The position numbers and the translations under genes were made by a program. Shown here one piece after another: positions 23,542-32,374 of a stretch of 64,000 bases of DNA. The DNA is from Lachnospiraceae bacterium (GTDB taxonomy: Bacteria; Bacillota; Clostridia; Lachnospirales; Lachnospiraceae): assembly GCA_028689585.1 (NCBI GenBank), contig JAQVCW010000016.1, positions 32,787 through 96,786 on the forward strand, written 5' to 3'. Numbering within the stretch: the stretch's first letter is position 1; each line of letters opens with the position of its first letter. The notes below the pieces were generated by a model. It was not told the origin of the DNA. It searched no databases and worked only from the letters and a program-made list of their open reading frames with translations.

Positions 23542-25133
23542 CAACAATACCTCTCTCTGAACTCCCTCGGCGTCATATCGGTCTGTTTTTTAAAAATTCT
23601 GCTGAAATAATTGGGATCTCCGTATCCGCACTGCAGGCTGATTTCTTTTACACTCACTCCCGGATTTCGAAGCATCTCCTTTGCCTTCTCCATCCGCAGC
23701 CTGGTCAGATACTCTATAAAGTTCTCCCCGGCCTCTTCCTTAAACAGCTTGCTGAAATAATAGGGGCTGACGTTGACCTCCTTGGACACATCATCCAGGG
23801 AAATGTCCTTCTGATAATTGTCCCGGATAAAATTTTTAGCCTTTGTCACTACGGATTCTGACTGCTCTTCCTTCTTGTTGCGGACACTGCTGCAGACTGA
23901 CGTCATTTTATCCAGAAACCAGTGCCGGATCTCTTCATAATCCTCCAGCTCCATGATGCTGGTCAGGTAGTCTTTCCGATATTCAAATCCGTAATTGACC
24001 GCGCCTTCATGGAAGGCCTCCTTCTCCGCCCACAGGATGAACTCCAGCACCTTCAGGCGGATGTTGTTCCTGCTGTCCGGATAGTGCTCTATCATCCAGT
24101 CGAAGAAGCGGTTGGCCTCCTGCTGCATTCCTTCCACATCTCCCTTGATGACTCTCTGAAACATATTCTGCTCCGTATCCACCGGAAAATCGCCCTCATA
24201 GACCCCGTGCCTGCTGATATCATCCGTATGGATCACCCGGCTTTTGCTCTCATTCAGCGCCCGAAACGCTTCCTGATAGGAAGAACGCAGATCCTTCAGC
24301 CGGTAGCAGCGTCCGATACCGGCCCGGAACCTGGCCTCCAGCCGCTCCTCCAGCCGTCCCACAATTGCCCTGGTATCTTCGATGGCACGGATTCGTTCTT
24401 CATACTCCATCTTTTCCCGGGGAAAAGGTACCACTGCCACAATGCGGTTTGACATAACCGACCCGATAATACAGCGGATATAAGATTTTACGATTGCCCT
24501 GAATTCCGGATAAAAGCTCTGGGCCTTTACGCTCAGCCCCACCGGGTTCAGCAGTTTTCCGTCCTTAAACTCCGTTCCAAAGCAAAACACGATGGCATAG
24601 CCGTAATCCTCCGGCACATCCAGCAGTTGCTTGTAATACTCCGCATCCTGCCAGTCATTCTGGATCAGAATATTTCCCACCAGTCCATTTTCCACCACCG
24701 GTATGACCGTTTCCAGCTTTTCCTGTATTTTCAACTGGTCGCTGCGTCTCCTCCGGTTCTCGTCCACCTTCTCCGCTGCGTCTTCCACCACAGAAATAAT
24801 CACTTTTTTCGTGATCGGCTTCATCAGATACCGCTCCACCCCCAGGGAGATGGCTTCCTTTGCGTAATCAAATTTATCATACGCCGAAATCACATAGAAC
24901 AGCGCCGCAGAATTAAATTTCCGTATTTCCTTGATTGCCTGTATTCCATTGATGCCCGGCATCTGAATATCCATAAATACGATATCCGGATGAAAGCTTT
25001 CCGCCTGCTCAATGGCGGCACGGCCTGACTTCGCCGTAATCACCTCATACCCATCTCCAAAATTCTGGTGAATTACACTTTTCAGTGATTCCAGCATAAT
25101 CCCTTCATCATCCGCAATTAAGATTCGATACAA
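23541..25133 (-). CDS. AraC-type response regulator
   Basis: The 530-residue protein has a receiver domain (1-120) with the phosphoacceptor aspartate at D55 in IVFMDIQMPG, the acidic pair DD at 8-9 and the conserved lysine in LMKPITKK. A long middle region (about 130-420) separates it from a C-terminal AraC double helix-turn-helix (about 428-530, with ISLDDVSKEVNVSPYYFSKLFKE and the FSRIFKKQTDMTPREFR signature). It starts three bases after the histidine kinase stop, so the two form a coupled pair. Likely targets are the sugar transport genes nearby, which is inference. Confidence 0.93.
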   Translation of the reverse strand: MYRILIADDEGIMLESLKSVIHQNFGDGYEVITAKSGRAAIEQAESFHPDIVFMDIQMPGINGIQAIKEIRKFNSAALFYVISAYDKFDYAKEAISLGVERYLMKPITKKVIISVVEDAAEKVDENRRRRSDQLKIQEKLETVIPVVENGLVGNILIQNDWQDAEYYKQLLDVPEDYGYAIVFCFGTEFKDGKLLNPVGLSVKAQSFYPEFRAIVKSYIRCIIGSVMSNRIVAVVPFPREKMEYEERIRAIEDTRAIVGRLEERLEARFRAGIGRCYRLKDLRSSYQEAFRALNESKSRVIHTDDISRHGVYEGDFPVDTEQNMFQRVIKGDVEGMQQEANRFFDWMIEHYPDSRNNIRLKVLEFILWAEKEAFHEGAVNYGFEYRKDYLTSIMELEDYEEIRHWFLDKMTSVCSSVRNKKEEQSESVVTKAKNFIRDNYQKDISLDDVSKEVNVSPYYFSKLFKEEAGENFIEYLTRLRMEKAKEMLRNPGVSVKEISLQCGYGDPNYFSRIFKKQTDMTPREFRERYC

Positions 25134-25136
25134 CCT

Positions 25137-26636
25137 CTATTCCTCCTCTTCCCCTAATGGAAGTATGATCATTACTTCCGTTCCCATATCCTTGCCGCCG
25201 CTGCGTATACTGAACAGATTCTCCTGATTATAATACAGCCGCAGACGATTGATCACGTTGTTCATTCCAATTCCCGTAGAATTTTCATTTTCCTGATTTT
25301 GCTGGGTTTTCCCCTCCATGACCGCTGCAATCTGCTCTCTGGTCATGCCGATTCCATTGTCCTGTACCGTAATTTCCAGGTGATTTTCTATACGGTCCAC
25401 ACTCAGCGAGACGTGTCCTCTCCCCATCATATCATGAATGCCGTGCTGGATGGCATTTTCCACCACCGGCTGCAGGATCATGCTGGGCACACGGATATGC
25501 TCAATGTCCCCATGAATGTATTTTTCATAAGCAATATCCCCTGCGAACCGCACATTCAGGATGTAAATATAATTATCCACCGCTTCGATCTCTTCCTGCA
25601 AAGTGGCGTCACCTTCCATTTTCTTTACATTGTACCGAAAAAAATCCGCCATCTTTTCCACAAAAATACCGGTCTTCTCCGCATCCTCCATCATGGCAAG
25701 CTGTGCTCCTGCATTCAGAGAATTAAACAGGAAATGGGGATTGATCTGGGCCTGAAGATATTTTAACTGGGCCTCCTTCAGATGCGCTTCCATGGACAGC
25801 TCCCGTTCCTTCATCTGAGCCTCTTTCTCCATGCTGCTGCGGATCCGCTCGATATATTCCTTAATGCTGGCCACCATCTGACGGAACGCATTGGTCACCA
25901 CCCCAACCTCATCCATGGTCACCGCCTCCGGCAGATCCACATCAAAATTCCCGTCTGCCACCTTATGCGCCGCTGCGGACAGATGCATCAGCGGATATAT
26001 CATGGTCCTTATCATCACCAGGGCCACAAACAGGCTCAGCACGAATACCACCGCCATCACCACCAGACTGAAAATTTCCAATACGCCCATAGAGGAAAGC
26101 AGCACCTGGTAATTATCTGAATTCTGCTGAAACTGCTGGCTGTTCAGCTCATAAATATAATAGTTAATATACTGGTACAGCCGGGTTTCTTCCTCGTAAG
26201 AGGTCTTGTAGCGCTCCACATTCCGCCCCCGTTTGGCCTGTACCGTTTCGTCCGTCTGCTCCAGATAAGTATCAGACATGTTCCGGATATTTTTTTCCAG
26301 CATCATAACACTGCTGTCCACATTTTCATTGTTCAGCCGGCTGATCAGCTCGCGGTAATCCTGTTCATAGCGGTAATAATCCTCCAGGGCCGAGGTACTC
26401 TTTGTATTGAGATATTCATAGACCCGTGTCTGCACCATCTCCAGCTTATCTGAAAGCTCGCTGATACTCACGTTGCTGGCAAACACCTCATCAATCTCCC
26501 GCACCATGGAATTAATCTGACTGTAAATAAACAGATTCACGCAGAGAATCAGGGCCAGCATCAATGACATGACCACCATCAGTTTTGTCTGTATGGAGTT
26601 TTTATTCAGCCTGACGGCTGCCTTTGGCTGCTTCAT
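25137..26636 (-). CDS. LytS/YesM-type sensor histidine kinase
   Basis: The ATG at 26636, after GGAGAAGGA, gives 499 residues. Topology is membrane helix (about 16-38), an external helical sensor domain (about 40-185), a second membrane helix (about 190-215), HAMP (about 215-270), then the His_kinase domain with phosphoacceptor motif NPHFLFNSLN (near 310) and an HATPase_c domain with N-box VVENAIQHGIHD and G-boxes DNGIGM and GIGMNNV. The upstream TTG at 26684 is a poor start. The gene is flanked by two sugar-binding proteins, as in three-component sugar sensors of Clostridia (XylFII-LytS-AraC type). Confidence 0.93.
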   Translation of the reverse strand: MKQPKAAVRLNKNSIQTKLMVVMSLMLALILCVNLFIYSQINSMVREIDEVFASNVSISELSDKLEMVQTRVYEYLNTKSTSALEDYYRYEQDYRELISRLNNENVDSSVMMLEKNIRNMSDTYLEQTDETVQAKRGRNVERYKTSYEEETRLYQYINYYIYELNSQQFQQNSDNYQVLLSSMGVLEIFSLVVMAVVFVLSLFVALVMIRTMIYPLMHLSAAAHKVADGNFDVDLPEAVTMDEVGVVTNAFRQMVASIKEYIERIRSSMEKEAQMKERELSMEAHLKEAQLKYLQAQINPHFLFNSLNAGAQLAMMEDAEKTGIFVEKMADFFRYNVKKMEGDATLQEEIEAVDNYIYILNVRFAGDIAYEKYIHGDIEHIRVPSMILQPVVENAIQHGIHDMMGRGHVSLSVDRIENHLEITVQDNGIGMTREQIAAVMEGKTQQNQENENSTGIGMNNVINRLRLYYNQENLFSIRSGGKDMGTEVMIILPLGEEEE

Positions 26637-26698
26637 ATCGTTCCTTCTCCTGTGTCCGAATCTTTTTTTGTCCCGGGGACGCAATGTAAAATGCCGGC

Positions 26699-27721
26699 TT
26701 AATTCTGCACCTCGGTTTCCTGACCGCGGGCAAACGCATTTACATTGCTTTTCGTAATAATATTTAGCTCCGCATTGAAATAGTTGCTCACATAGCCCAG
26801 CGAATGATATTCATTTAACGCATTGATGCTCAACTGTCCGATCTGTTCTGTGTCAATCACGATCGTTACCGGCATCAGATCTTTTTCAATGGCATCCAGT
26901 ATGGAAGATGAGGTGTAATATCCGATGATATCCACATTGCCCACCTCGTTGTAATCAATGATCGCCTGGCAGGCGCACTCGGTAGACACAGAATCCAGAC
27001 AGATCAGGATATCCGGCAGGGTTTCCGAATTGACAAAGATGTCACGAATGACCTCCTCTGCGTCAAAGCTCATAGAATTGTCAATGGAGTAGGTGGAAAT
27101 GTTCACCGTCTGCCCCTTTTTCTTTCCCTGCTCCACCACACTGTTCATCTTGGAATACATCAAATTTGTATTGATATCCTCTGTGGAAGAATGAGTCAGA
27201 ACCTGAATGCTGGTCTCACCCTCTCCCAGCAGCTTCAATATCTGCTGGCCGTAAATCTCTCCCATCTGGTAGCTGTTCAGTCCCACAAAGCTGACGCGGC
27301 TGCTTTCGCTGTCATCGTTCAGAACCGTCACCACAGGAATCCCCTGTTCTGCCGCTGAATTAATCAGGGCAGTCATGGTGCTGCTGCCATCCGGCTGCAG
27401 GATAATTCCATCCACCTTGGACGCAATCCCGATCCGAATACAGTCTTCCGCTAAATAGTCTGTCACAGAATCCGCCCCCACCCATTCCAGATAAGCATTC
27501 TCTCCGGAGGCATATTCTCTGGCGCTGTTGTAGATGGACCTCCACAGCAGTGAATCATCCTCCCCGGAAATCATGGCATAGTGCTTGTCATACACCGTGG
27601 AGCTGGCCATACTCTGTTCCTCAATTTCCCTGATGCTTTTATTGTAATAGAACCACATCCCCAGCAAAACCGCCGTCGCAGCCGACAGTCCCAGGATAAT
27701 CGGTACTATGATTTTTTTCAT
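26699..27721 (-). CDS. Membrane-anchored sugar-binding sensor protein
   Basis: The 340-residue protein has an uncleaved-looking N-terminal helix (about 5-24) without a lipobox, then a complete Peripla_BP_4 fold (about 45-325) with VDGIILQPDGSSTMTALINSA and TIVIDTEQIGQLSINALNEY. It is the first gene of a four-gene operon, followed after 62 bases by the histidine kinase. In known three-component systems such a protein binds the sugar and controls the LytS kinase. The ligand is unknown; a pentose is suggested by the xylB cluster but not demonstrated. GGAGGAGAG precedes the start. Confidence 0.85.
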   Translation of the reverse strand: MKKIIVPIILGLSAATAVLLGMWFYYNKSIREIEEQSMASSTVYDKHYAMISGEDDSLLWRSIYNSAREYASGENAYLEWVGADSVTDYLAEDCIRIGIASKVDGIILQPDGSSTMTALINSAAEQGIPVVTVLNDDSESSRVSFVGLNSYQMGEIYGQQILKLLGEGETSIQVLTHSSTEDINTNLMYSKMNSVVEQGKKKGQTVNISTYSIDNSMSFDAEEVIRDIFVNSETLPDILICLDSVSTECACQAIIDYNEVGNVDIIGYYTSSSILDAIEKDLMPVTIVIDTEQIGQLSINALNEYHSLGYVSNYFNAELNIITKSNVNAFARGQETEVQN

Positions 27722-27785
27722 GTGTCTCTCCTCCGAACCCTTTCATTTACTGTCAATGCAGGCTTATCATTGATCCATCCACACG

Positions 27786-28100
27786 CTATCTCAGCCACAC
27801 GAATACGCAAAACAAAAGAAACAGAAATGCCGCCAGCACAAATATCATGCCGATCAGAAGAGCCGCCTTCATTGCTCCCCAGATCATCCCTCTGGTCTCT
27901 TCTCTGGAAAACGGTTCTTCTGCTCCATCCCTTTCCTCTCCGGCGCCTGCGCCATACTCCGCGCTGCGGATGTCCTCCCAGCCGCTCCGGTCCGATGGGC
28001 TCACAGACCATGGCTTTCTGCGATTCCACGGCATTCCCTCCAGATCCATGTCTGCTACTGTATAATCCGGAAGTTCTTCCTTCTCTTTTTTCTTTTTCAT
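27786..28100 (-). CDS. Hypothetical membrane protein
   Basis: With the ATG at 28100 (GGAGA upstream) the product is 104 residues. It has a charged N-terminal half with DLEGMPWNRRKPW, an acidic middle, and one strong C-terminal membrane helix (about 78-102). I do not recognise a family. It lies between the oligopeptide ABC operon end and the sugar-sensing operon. The longer frame up to 28232 translates upstream noncoding DNA that includes part of a REP-like repeat. Confidence 0.5.
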   Translation of the reverse strand: MKKKKEKEELPDYTVADMDLEGMPWNRRKPWSVSPSDRSGWEDIRSAEYGAGAGEERDGAEEPFSREETRGMIWGAMKAALLIGMIFVLAAFLFLLFCVFVWLR

Positions 28101-28121
28101 CACTGTCTCTCCGCTGTTGAA

Positions 28122-28145
28122 CATCAGCCCCTCCTGAATCCGGGG
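28122..28145 (-). repeat. Partial REP-like repeat upstream of the hypothetical gene
   Basis: On the minus strand the 3' half GGGGCTGATGTTCAA of the REP-like unit is present, with a degenerate CCCC partner. It ends 22 bases upstream of the start codon at 28100, the same placement as the complete copies. Confidence 0.45.
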
Positions 28146-28257
28146 TATCGTTTCTGTATTGAATTTTAACACGTTCCCGCCGCTTTCGCAATGGATTATC
28201 CGGGACATTCCCCGATTGACAAATGGCTGCATTACCGTTCACCGAGTAAACAGTAAC

Positions 28258-28280
28258 GGCTGCCGCAAAATGCGGCAGCC
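28258..28280 (-). terminator. Terminator-like hairpin after the first oligopeptide ABC operon
   Basis: GGCTGCCGCA and TGCGGCAGCC form a perfect 10-bp stem around AAA, about 25 bases past the last gene. The following minus-strand bases are only moderately T-rich. Confidence 0.55.
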
Positions 28281-28305
28281 ACTTATCCTGTTTTCTGATA
28301 TCAGT

Positions 28306-29301
28306 TTATTTTTTATCATACAAATGGCAGCGAACCTTATGTCCATTTCCCATATCCTTCTCAGCAGGCACCTCCTGCGAGCAGATATCCATACATTTTC
28401 TGCAGCGGGTGTGAAACTTGCAGCCCTTCGGCGGGTTGGCCGGGGAAGGGATGCTGCCCTCCAGAATAATACGGCTGCGCTTCATGTCCGGATCGGGCAT
28501 GGGAATTGCAGAAAACAGCGCCTGAGTATAGGGATGAAGGGGATTGGCAAAAATATCCTCTGTCTCTCCTGTCTCCACCAGTCCTCCCAGGTACATGACT
28601 CCGATAGTATCTGATATATGCTCCACCACAGAAAGATCATGGGAGATAAACAGATACGTGAGCTGGTGCTTCTGCTGCAGGTCCCGGAGCAGATTGATGA
28701 TCTGAGCCTGCACGGATACATCCAGTGCAGAAACCGGCTCATCACAGACTACAAACTCCGGATTCAAAGCCAATGCCCTGGCGATGCAGATACGCTGTCT
28801 CTGACCGCCGGAGAACTCATGGGGATACCGGTCCTTATGATAGGCCTGGAGTCCGCAGTCATTCATGATTTTAGTGACATAATCCTGATATTCGGACTTT
28901 GGCACAAGATTATGCTCCCGCACCGCCTCGCCGATGATCTCTCCCACCGGAAGTCTGGGGGAAAGGGACGAATAAGGATCCTGAAAAATAATCTGCATCT
29001 TCGTCCGCATTTCCTGCATTTCCTTGTGGGAAAGCTGATTTACATCCTGTCCCTTAAATAATATGGTGCCGTCTGTCTTATCCAGAAGGCGGAGGATTGT
29101 CCTGCCTGTAGTGGATTTGCCGCAGCCGGATTCTCCCACCAGGCCCATGGTAGTTCCTTTTTTGATTTGAAAGGAAACATCATCCACTGCCCGGACCGCT
29201 CCGGTCTGTCCGCCGAACATACCGCCCTTGATGGGAAAATACTTTTTCAGATGGGACACCTCCAGAATGTTTTCTGTCTCCGTTTCCTGCTGTTTATTCA
29301 T
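28306..29301 (-). CDS. OppF-type oligopeptide ABC transporter ATPase
   Basis: The ATG at 29301 follows AAAGGAGGG and overlaps the previous gene by eight bases, giving 331 residues. It is an ABC ATPase of the Opp/Dpp F subfamily: Walker [11 protein letters not shown]-loop [14 protein letters not shown], signature FSGGQRQR, Walker [15 protein letters not shown], then the C-terminal oligopeptide/dipeptide domain with a cysteine-rich motif [14 protein letters not shown], which in some Opp ATPases binds a [4Fe-4S] cluster. It pairs with the OppD-type protein at 29294. Confidence 0.92.
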   Translation of the reverse strand: MNKQQETETENILEVSHLKKYFPIKGGMFGGQTGAVRAVDDVSFQIKKGTTMGLVGESGCGKSTTGRTILRLLDKTDGTILFKGQDVNQLSHKEMQEMRTKMQIIFQDPYSSLSPRLPVGEIIGEAVREHNLVPKSEYQDYVTKIMNDCGLQAYHKDRYPHEFSGGQRQRICIARALALNPEFVVCDEPVSALDVSVQAQIINLLRDLQQKHQLTYLFISHDLSVVEHISDTIGVMYLGGLVETGETEDIFANPLHPYTQALFSAIPMPDPDMKRSRIILEGSIPSPANPPKGCKFHTRCRKCMDICSQEVPAEKDMGNGHKVRCHLYDKK

Positions 29302-30550
29302 TGGATGTTCCCTCCTTTCCGTTGTTTTCCACAATTTTTTCCGTTTTGCCCATGTTATCCACCGTTTTTCCGGCCTCTCCGCTGTGTTCTGCTGCCAGCC
29401 ATCCGGCTTCTTTTCGTTCTTCATATCGGTAGCAGCTCACTTCATGAGTCTCACTCAGCTTCACCACCCCGGGGTAATGGCCGCTGCATTTATCACAGCT
29501 CATTTCACAGCGGTCTTTGAAATAACAGTAATCCGGCATATTTACCGGATTGGGCACCTTGCCCGGAATGCTGTAAAGCTTCTCCACCTGCTTGCCCACC
29601 ACCGGCTTGGACCGCATCAGGCCAATGGTATAGGGGTGGGACGGAGTTTTGAAGATCTCCCGTGCCGTTCCCTTTTCCACCACCCGGCCCGCATACATAA
29701 CCACTACATAATCCGCCATCTCCGCGATCACGCCCAGGTCATGGGTGATCAGCATAATGGAGGAATTAATCTGATCCTTCAGCTTGCTCATCAGATCCAG
29801 GATCTGTGCCTGAATGGTCACATCCAGTGCTGTCGTGGGTTCATCCGCGATAATCAGTCTCGGTCCGCAGGCCAGTCCAATGGCGATACAGATACGCTGG
29901 CGCATTCCGCCGGAAAGCTCATGGGGATACATGCGGTATACCCCTTCGCTGTTGGCAATGCCCACCACCTTCATCATTTCTATGGTGCGCTGTTTTACGT
30001 CCTGTTTTGACAGGTCCGGATTGTGCAGCGCGATGATCTCATCTACCTGCTCACCGATTCGAAATACCGGGTTCAGGGAAGTCATGGGTTCCTGAAAGAT
30101 CATGGACATTTCATTTCCCCGGAGCTTCTGCATCACGCTCGTGGGCGTAGCTGCGATATTGTAAGCAGTCTTTCCCGTGTTGAAACGGATCTCGCCCTCC
30201 ACCGTCTGCCCCTGGGGACGCTGTACAAGCTGCATCAAAGACAGGCTGGTCACGGATTTTCCGCAGCCGGATTCCCCTACGATACCCACGGTCTTGCCCT
30301 GAGGCACCTCAAAGGATACTCCGTCCACTGCTTTCACTGTACCGATATCCGTAAAAAAGTAGGTGTGGACATTATCAAATTCTACCACATTATCCGGGTT
30401 CTTCATGGCAGTGATATATTCCTGCTCCGGTATATTTTTCCGATTTCGTTTCTTTTCGATTTCTCCGGTAATCCTTCGATTCTCCCTGGAAATCTTTCTC
30501 GTTTCCTTTCCGGAAATGTAATTTGCGTTTTTCTTTCCAAACAATGCCAT
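29294..30550 (-). CDS. OppD-type oligopeptide ABC transporter ATPase
   Basis: This 418-residue ATPase has Walker [11 protein letters not shown]-loop MIFQEPMTSLNP, signature LSGGMRQR and Walker [14 protein letters not shown], the D-type set. The C-terminal motif CYFKDRCEMSCDKC carries four cysteines that could ligate an iron-sulfur cluster. It is longer than usual because of a basic N-terminal extension (about 1-50) and a hydrophilic C-terminal tail (about 385-418). It works as a heterodimer with the OppF-type protein and couples to the permeases at 30559 and 32375. Confidence 0.92.
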   Translation of the reverse strand: MALFGKKNANYISGKETRKISRENRRITGEIEKKRNRKNIPEQEYITAMKNPDNVVEFDNVHTYFFTDIGTVKAVDGVSFEVPQGKTVGIVGESGCGKSVTSLSLMQLVQRPQGQTVEGEIRFNTGKTAYNIAATPTSVMQKLRGNEMSMIFQEPMTSLNPVFRIGEQVDEIIALHNPDLSKQDVKQRTIEMMKVVGIANSEGVYRMYPHELSGGMRQRICIAIGLACGPRLIIADEPTTALDVTIQAQILDLMSKLKDQINSSIMLITHDLGVIAEMADYVVVMYAGRVVEKGTAREIFKTPSHPYTIGLMRSKPVVGKQVEKLYSIPGKVPNPVNMPDYCYFKDRCEMSCDKCSGHYPGVVKLSETHEVSCYRYEERKEAGWLAAEHSGEAGKTVDNMGKTEKIVENNGKEGTSNE

Positions 30551-30558
30551 ATGCTCAC

Positions 30559-32301
30559 CTACCTCTTCATCTTCGGGTCAAAAGCATCCCGGAGGCCGTC
30601 ACCGATAAAGTTGAAGCCCAATACCGTGATCAGGATCAGGAAACCTGCCGGTATCCATACAAACCAGTAATTTGTCAGTACATAAATATCATTGACCGCA
30701 TTGACGATATTTCCCCAGGAAGCAAATGGGAACTTTACACCGATCCCCAGGAAGCTTAAGGTTGCTTCCGTCAAAATCACATCGCCCAGTCCCATGGTAG
30801 CCATTACGATCAACTGCGGAATAACATTCGGCAGCAAATGGCGAAAAATCCGTCTGGAAATCCGGATACCGGTGGCTTCCGTCGCAATCATAAATTCCTG
30901 TTCTCTCAAGGATAAAATCTGTCCTCGGACCATTCTCGCCATGCTTGGCCAGGTCAGCAGTCCCAGAAGCGCACACAACAGATAGATACGGATTCTCGGA
31001 TCGACCTGATAATAATCCATCACGGCACCGATGATAATATACAGCGGCATGGACGGAATACAGATGACCACGTCCACCAGACGCATCATGAGGGTATCGA
31101 TCCAGCCTCCAAAATAGCCGGAAATACCGCCGATCAGCACACCGATCACAATTTCGATCAAAATAACAACAAAACCAATCAGCAGAGAAATTCTTCCGCC
31201 GTACATCAGGCGGGTCAGCATATCCATGCCGTTTCCATCCGTTCCCAGCAAATGAGTCCGCCCGGGAGCTTCGAAAGTGGCATTCACTGTGGTTTCCTTC
31301 TGAGAGCGGATCACATACTGAGTATTTTTTTTCTGAAGCTGATACGTGATTTCTGTCCCATCCCCGTTATCTGCCGTAAAGCTGGCAGCGTTCTCCGCGA
31401 TGGCGGTCTCTACCTTTTCTTTGAAATCCAGAGAAAGAAACGAAGCGGAGGTCTGTGGAGATACCAGCAGGGTGGATACCGTCGCATATATTTCCCCATC
31501 CTTTTTTATCTCCGCAGCATCCTGCCCTTCCACCGCCTCCAGCGTAAATTCCTCTTCTCCCACGGTAAAGGAGTCTGCTTTTTCTTCCATGGCCTCTAAG
31601 GCAGCCCGCTGGAAGTCATACCCTTCCTCGTTTTCCTCGCTGGCGGCATTAAATATCTTTTTGGTCGCCAAAGCCAGCTCCTGAGAACAGGAAATGCTCA
31701 CCTGACGGCCGCTTTGGGAAATAGAATAGGAAATCCCATCCGCCTCAAAAGTATCCTCATCAGCCGCTTCTGCCGCCTCGTAGGCTTTTTTGATCTCATC
31801 CGTCAGCGGGATATCTCCCGTCTCTTTATAGCTGGACTTGCCTTTCAGGGTGAGTACAGTAGCAATAGGCTGTTCTGCAGAAATCAGATAGAGATCCTCT
31901 CCTGCTTTTTTCAGCGAGTATCCAATCCCGCCTGCCTCAAAGCTCTCCTCCCCTTTTCCTTCGGCCAGAATAAACCTCTGCTGGGCCGCGGCGGGCATGG
32001 AAGCACCGTCCTTTGCCTGAAAACGATAGGTGTCATTATAAGAAGCTCCTGCATAATCCTTCCAGGTAGCCTCCGTAGTGCGGAAAACCTGGCTCTCACC
32101 ATAAGGACTGACTACTCCGCCCAGGAAAGAAAACAGGAACATTGCAACGATAATCACCAAACCTGCCACTGCCAGCTTATTTCGCAAAAAGCGTTTGGCA
32201 ACCAGCATTCCAGGGGAAAGAACCTTTACACGCTGTTCATCGTCCAGGGCCAGGGAAGTATTATCCGGATGTTCTTTTTCATTATTTAATTCTTTACTCA
32301 T
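30559..32301 (-). CDS. OppC-type permease with a large repeat-containing extracytoplasmic domain
   Basis: At 580 residues this is almost twice the usual OppC length. The first membrane helix (about 42-62) is followed by an external insertion of about 280 residues (about 63-345) before the normal permease part. That part has LLGTDGNGMDMLTRLMYGGR at 351-370 and the ATPase-contact EAA loop ATEATGIRISRRIFRHLLPN. The insertion appears to hold four repeats of about 63 residues, each with a helical segment followed by S/T-F-x-x-x-G-beta hairpins (phenylalanines at 121, 185, 245, 308). The partner binding protein at 33510 is also enlarged. The start follows AAGGAGGAG and a REP-like hairpin. Confidence 0.9.
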   Translation of the reverse strand: MSKELNNEKEHPDNTSLALDDEQRVKVLSPGMLVAKRFLRNKLAVAGLVIIVAMFLFSFLGGVVSPYGESQVFRTTEATWKDYAGASYNDTYRFQAKDGASMPAAAQQRFILAEGKGEESFEAGGIGYSLKKAGEDLYLISAEQPIATVLTLKGKSSYKETGDIPLTDEIKKAYEAAEAADEDTFEADGISYSISQSGRQVSISCSQELALATKKIFNAASEENEEGYDFQRAALEAMEEKADSFTVGEEEFTLEAVEGQDAAEIKKDGEIYATVSTLLVSPQTSASFLSLDFKEKVETAIAENAASFTADNGDGTEITYQLQKKNTQYVIRSQKETTVNATFEAPGRTHLLGTDGNGMDMLTRLMYGGRISLLIGFVVILIEIVIGVLIGGISGYFGGWIDTLMMRLVDVVICIPSMPLYIIIGAVMDYYQVDPRIRIYLLCALLGLLTWPSMARMVRGQILSLREQEFMIATEATGIRISRRIFRHLLPNVIPQLIVMATMGLGDVILTEATLSFLGIGVKFPFASWGNIVNAVNDIYVLTNYWFVWIPAGFLILITVLGFNFIGDGLRDAFDPKMKR

Positions 32302-32321
32302 CTTCTCCTCCTTCCTTTGAA

Positions 32322-32363
32322 CATCAGCCCATTCTGAATTTGCTCATCGCAAATGGGCCGACG
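32322..32363 (-). repeat. REP-like hairpin upstream of the OppC-type gene
   Basis: On the minus strand CGTCGGCCC pairs with GGGCTGATG (two G-T pairs), enclosing ATTTGC-GATGA-GCAAAT and a seven-base bulge. It lies between two permease genes of the same operon and ends 20 bases upstream of the start at 32301. Confidence 0.85.
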
Positions 32364-32374
32364 CTGCATATCCC

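Noticed and set aside
30559..32301. OppC length as a gene fusion or frameshift artefact
   Set aside because: The frame is open throughout, codon use looks uniform, and the insertion sits exactly at the external loop, so it is a real domain insertion.
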